From the NCBI GenBank assembly GCA_050696075.1, contig JBOGUF010000142.1:124001-188000 (forward strand): a DNA stretch of 64,000 nt. Direction: 5' to 3'. The translations under genes were made by a program, and so were the position numbers. A model generated the notes under the pieces. That model was not told the origin of the DNA. It ran no database searches and saw only the letters and a program-made list of their open reading frames with translations. Shown here in pieces: positions 62,241 to 64,000 of this stretch. Numbering within the stretch: the stretch's first letter is position 1; each line of letters opens with the position of its first letter. This DNA comes from JBOGUF01 sp050696075 (GTDB lineage Bacteria; Chloroflexota; Chloroflexia; Thermomicrobiales; UBA6265).

Positions 62241-64000
62241 CTAAGAAGCGATACGCTCATCTTCGAGCTTGACGCCATCGGCCCCGATCACCCCACCCAA
62301 TTCTCCGACGAGATCGTCGCTCCATTCGATCCTGCGCGATCGACTGCGCAAGGCAACTGGCGTCGCCGCGGTTTGCAAGTGGATCACCACCCAATCGTCA
62401 CCCTCGTGGCGTTTGAGGATTTCGTCGATCGATTGCATCAATCGGATGTCATGCCATACGTCGGTGGTGAGGGGTAGCCGCAAGTGGATGGTCCGGCGCG
62501 GCGTTGGCAGTTTCGGCTTGAGGGATATGTCCTGCGAAACCGTCTCGCACACCAGTTGGAGTTGCTCCCCTCGGCGGTCGACCTTGGCCACCACCTCCAG
62601 GATGCTGTCTATCTCCCACAGTTCGGCGTGCCGTTCGAAGCAATCCGGAAAGGCCACCAGTTCTATCGATCCCGTTAAGTCCTCGAGCTCGACGACTGCC
62701 ATCGTCCGGTTCGTTCGAGTTGTGATCCGGCGCACGTTGGTAACCAGTCCAATCACTCGCACCCGCGCGCCGGTCGCCTGCTCACTCAGTTCGACGACTT
62801 GGGCGATACCCTCGGTCGAGCCCTGCTCGAACAGCTCGCTTAAGGGATGGTCGCTCAGGAATGTCCCAATCAGCTCTTTCTCCCACGTGAGGAGTTGCCG
62901 GCGCGGGAGATCCGGCGCTTCGGCGACCACCAATCGGCGTGGCGCCGCGGCCGGCGCGGCTCCCATGTCGAAGAGCCCCATCTGTCCGCGAGCAGCGGCG
63001 CGCTGCCGCTGTTGACCGGCGCCAATCGCCGCGTCTAATGCCGCGAGCACCGACGATCGCATCCCGAATTGATCGAGGGCGCCGCAACGCGCGAAACACT
63101 CGACCGCGCGCTTGTTCACCGCCGCCCAATCGACGGCGTCGCAGAACGATTCGAGGTCCAGGAAGACGCCATCCGCCCGCGTTGCCCTTGCCTCAAGTAC
63201 GGCCCGTGCGGCCCCTTCGCCGACATTCTTGATGGCGCGCAAGCCAAAGCGCACGGCTTCCTGTCCGTCGTCAGTCACTTCGACCGAAAACTCGAGCTGG
63301 CTGGCGTTGACGTCCGGCGGCAGTACGGGGATGCCCGCCCGCCGGCATTCGGCAATGTTGAAGACGATCTTGTCGGAGTTGCCGATTTCCGTGGTCAACA
63401 AGGCGGCCATAAATTCGACCGAGTAGTTGGCCTTTAGAAAGGCGGTCTGGGCGGCAATCACGGCGTAAGCCGCACTGTGCGCCTTGTTGAAGCCGTAACC
63501 GGCAAACCGCTCGATCATGTCAAAGATGTCGGTCGCCAGCTCCTTCGTGATCGCGTGCACACGACAGCCCTCGACGAATCGGCCGCGGTACTTCGCCATC
63601 TCTTCCGGCAGCTTTTTACCCATCGCTTTCCGCAAACCATCGCCTTCGGCCATCGAAAATCCGGCAAGCACGTTTGCAATGCGGATGATCTGCTCTTGAT
63701 AGAGCGCGATGCCATAGGTCTCGGCGAGGATCGACTTTAGCTCTGGATGCACGTACTCGATCGGCGTTCGTCCATGTTTGCGGGCGATGTAGTCCGGCGC
63801 CATTTCCATGGGTCCAGGGCGGATCAGCGCCATGAGCGCGATCAGATCCTCGAAGCTGGAGGGCGCGACATCGATCGTCATTCGCGTCGTCATGCTACCT
63901 TCCAGCTGGAAGATCCCGACCGTCTCGCCGCGGCAAAGCGACTCGTACGCTTTGGCGTCGTCGAGCGGGATGGTTTCAACGGTGAGGGCGGGATCCTTGC
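62241..64000 (-). CDS. dnaE: DNA polymerase III alpha subunit, C-terminal part (5' end beyond window)
   Basis: 586 residues of the replicative polymerase are visible, and the frame is open to the window edge, so the ATG near 63893 is internal. The part seen starts in the palm (VGIFQLEGSMTTRM, then LIALMALIRPGPMEMAPDYI), includes YGIALYQEQIIRIANVLAGF and GYGFNKAHSAAYAVIAAQTA, the tandem HhH region, and an OB domain (VRVIGLVTNVRRITTRTNRT) with a C-terminal extension (RTIHLRLPLTT onward). The catalytic Asp residues and PHP domain lie outside the window. Confidence 0.95.
   Translation of the reverse strand, partial: KDPALTVETIPLDDAKAYESLCRGETVGIFQLEGSMTTRMTIDVAPSSFEDLIALMALIRPGPMEMAPDYIARKHGRTPIEYVHPELKSILAETYGIALYQEQIIRIANVLAGFSMAEGDGLRKAMGKKLPEEMAKYRGRFVEGCRVHAITKELATDIFDMIERFAGYGFNKAHSAAYAVIAAQTAFLKANYSVEFMAALLTTEIGNSDKIVFNIAECRRAGIPVLPPDVNASQLEFSVEVTDDGQEAVRFGLRAIKNVGEGAARAVLEARATRADGVFLDLESFCDAVDWAAVNKRAVECFARCGALDQFGMRSSVLAALDAAIGAGQQRQRAAARGQMGLFDMGAAPAAAPRRLVVAEAPDLPRRQLLTWEKELIGTFLSDHPLSELFEQGSTEGIAQVVELSEQATGARVRVIGLVTNVRRITTRTNRTMAVVELEDLTGSIELVAFPDCFERHAELWEIDSILEVVAKVDRRGEQLQLVCETVSQDISLKPKLPTPRRTIHLRLPLTTDVWHDIRLMQSIDEILKRHEGDDWVVIHLQTAATPVALRSRSRRIEWSDDLVGELGGVIGADGVKLEDERIAS

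Noticed and set aside
1..64000. Mobile elements, CRISPR arrays, prophage or defence islands
   Set aside because: I saw no transposase, integrase, direct-repeat array or phage gene; gene content is housekeeping throughout.

Overview
The window is 64 kb of dense bacterial chromosome, roughly 60% G+C by eye, with housekeeping genes on both strands. I saw no insertion sequence, prophage, CRISPR array or integron. The best taxonomic guess is Chloroflexota, near Thermomicrobia or an uncultured relative. The pointers are a very large fused GT39-like/'YYY' (DUF2298) membrane protein, several small proteins of a kind I associate with that phylum, a split glycine decarboxylase (gcvPA alone), and a FemAB ligase next to murE. 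No rRNA or phylogenetic marker was compared, so this is an inference.

Layout. 0.1-9.1 kb: a C-terminal processing protease divergent from coaX, then an EF-G paralogue, an RNase H-like gene, a peroxiredoxin-like gene interrupted by one in-frame TGA (a probable selenoprotein), tRNA-Val, a D,D-carboxypeptidase and the primary sigma factor with a leader and terminator. 9.2-18 kb: fabF, holA, rpsT, murJ, lepA, mazG and a gutted aspS. 18-24.4 kb: a leftward operon of a 48-aa protein, a 574-aa unknown, a HEAT-repeat protein, FemAB, MurE and a beta-propeller protein. 24.7-34.5 kb: tatA, lepB, a bifunctional-nuclease-family gene, a zinc-ribbon protein, nuoE-nuoF without other complex I genes, an ornithine-cyclodeaminase-family gene, an SH3 protein, tyrA, two conserved unknowns and fmt. 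34.5-48.5 kb: the 1511-aa membrane protein, tRNA-Pro, tRNA-Gly and tRNA-Met, rsfS, a polyprenyl-phosphate sugar-1-phosphate transferase, glyA, galE, der and gcvT-gcvH-gcvPA. 48.6-55.6 kb: a purine cluster purB-purC-purS-purQ-purL-purF read leftward with overlapping start and stop codons. 55.6-64 kb: a glmS ribozyme and glmS, tatD, rdgB, an unusual Mur-ligase-like gene, polX and the 3' part of dnaE, cut by the window edge.

Themes. Cell-wall synthesis is spread over glmS, murE, femAB, murJ, the carboxypeptidase and a WecA/TagO-like enzyme. One-carbon metabolism (glyA, gcvT/H/PA, fmt) sits beside purine synthesis, which consumes its products. Promoters are unusually easy to read: TTGNNN, 16-18 bases, then TATACT, TAGACT or TATAAT.

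The two most distinctive signals are the UGA-containing peroxiredoxin-like gene at 5375-5860, where the UGA replaces the first Cys of a CxxC motif and a perfect hairpin follows at the distance expected for a bacterial SECIS, and the glmS ribozyme at about 55693-55830. Also notable are the aspS remnant, the terminator between the sigma-factor promoter and its gene, the orphan NuoEF pair with a palindrome at its predicted transcription start, and the unassigned 574-aa and Mur-ligase-like proteins.
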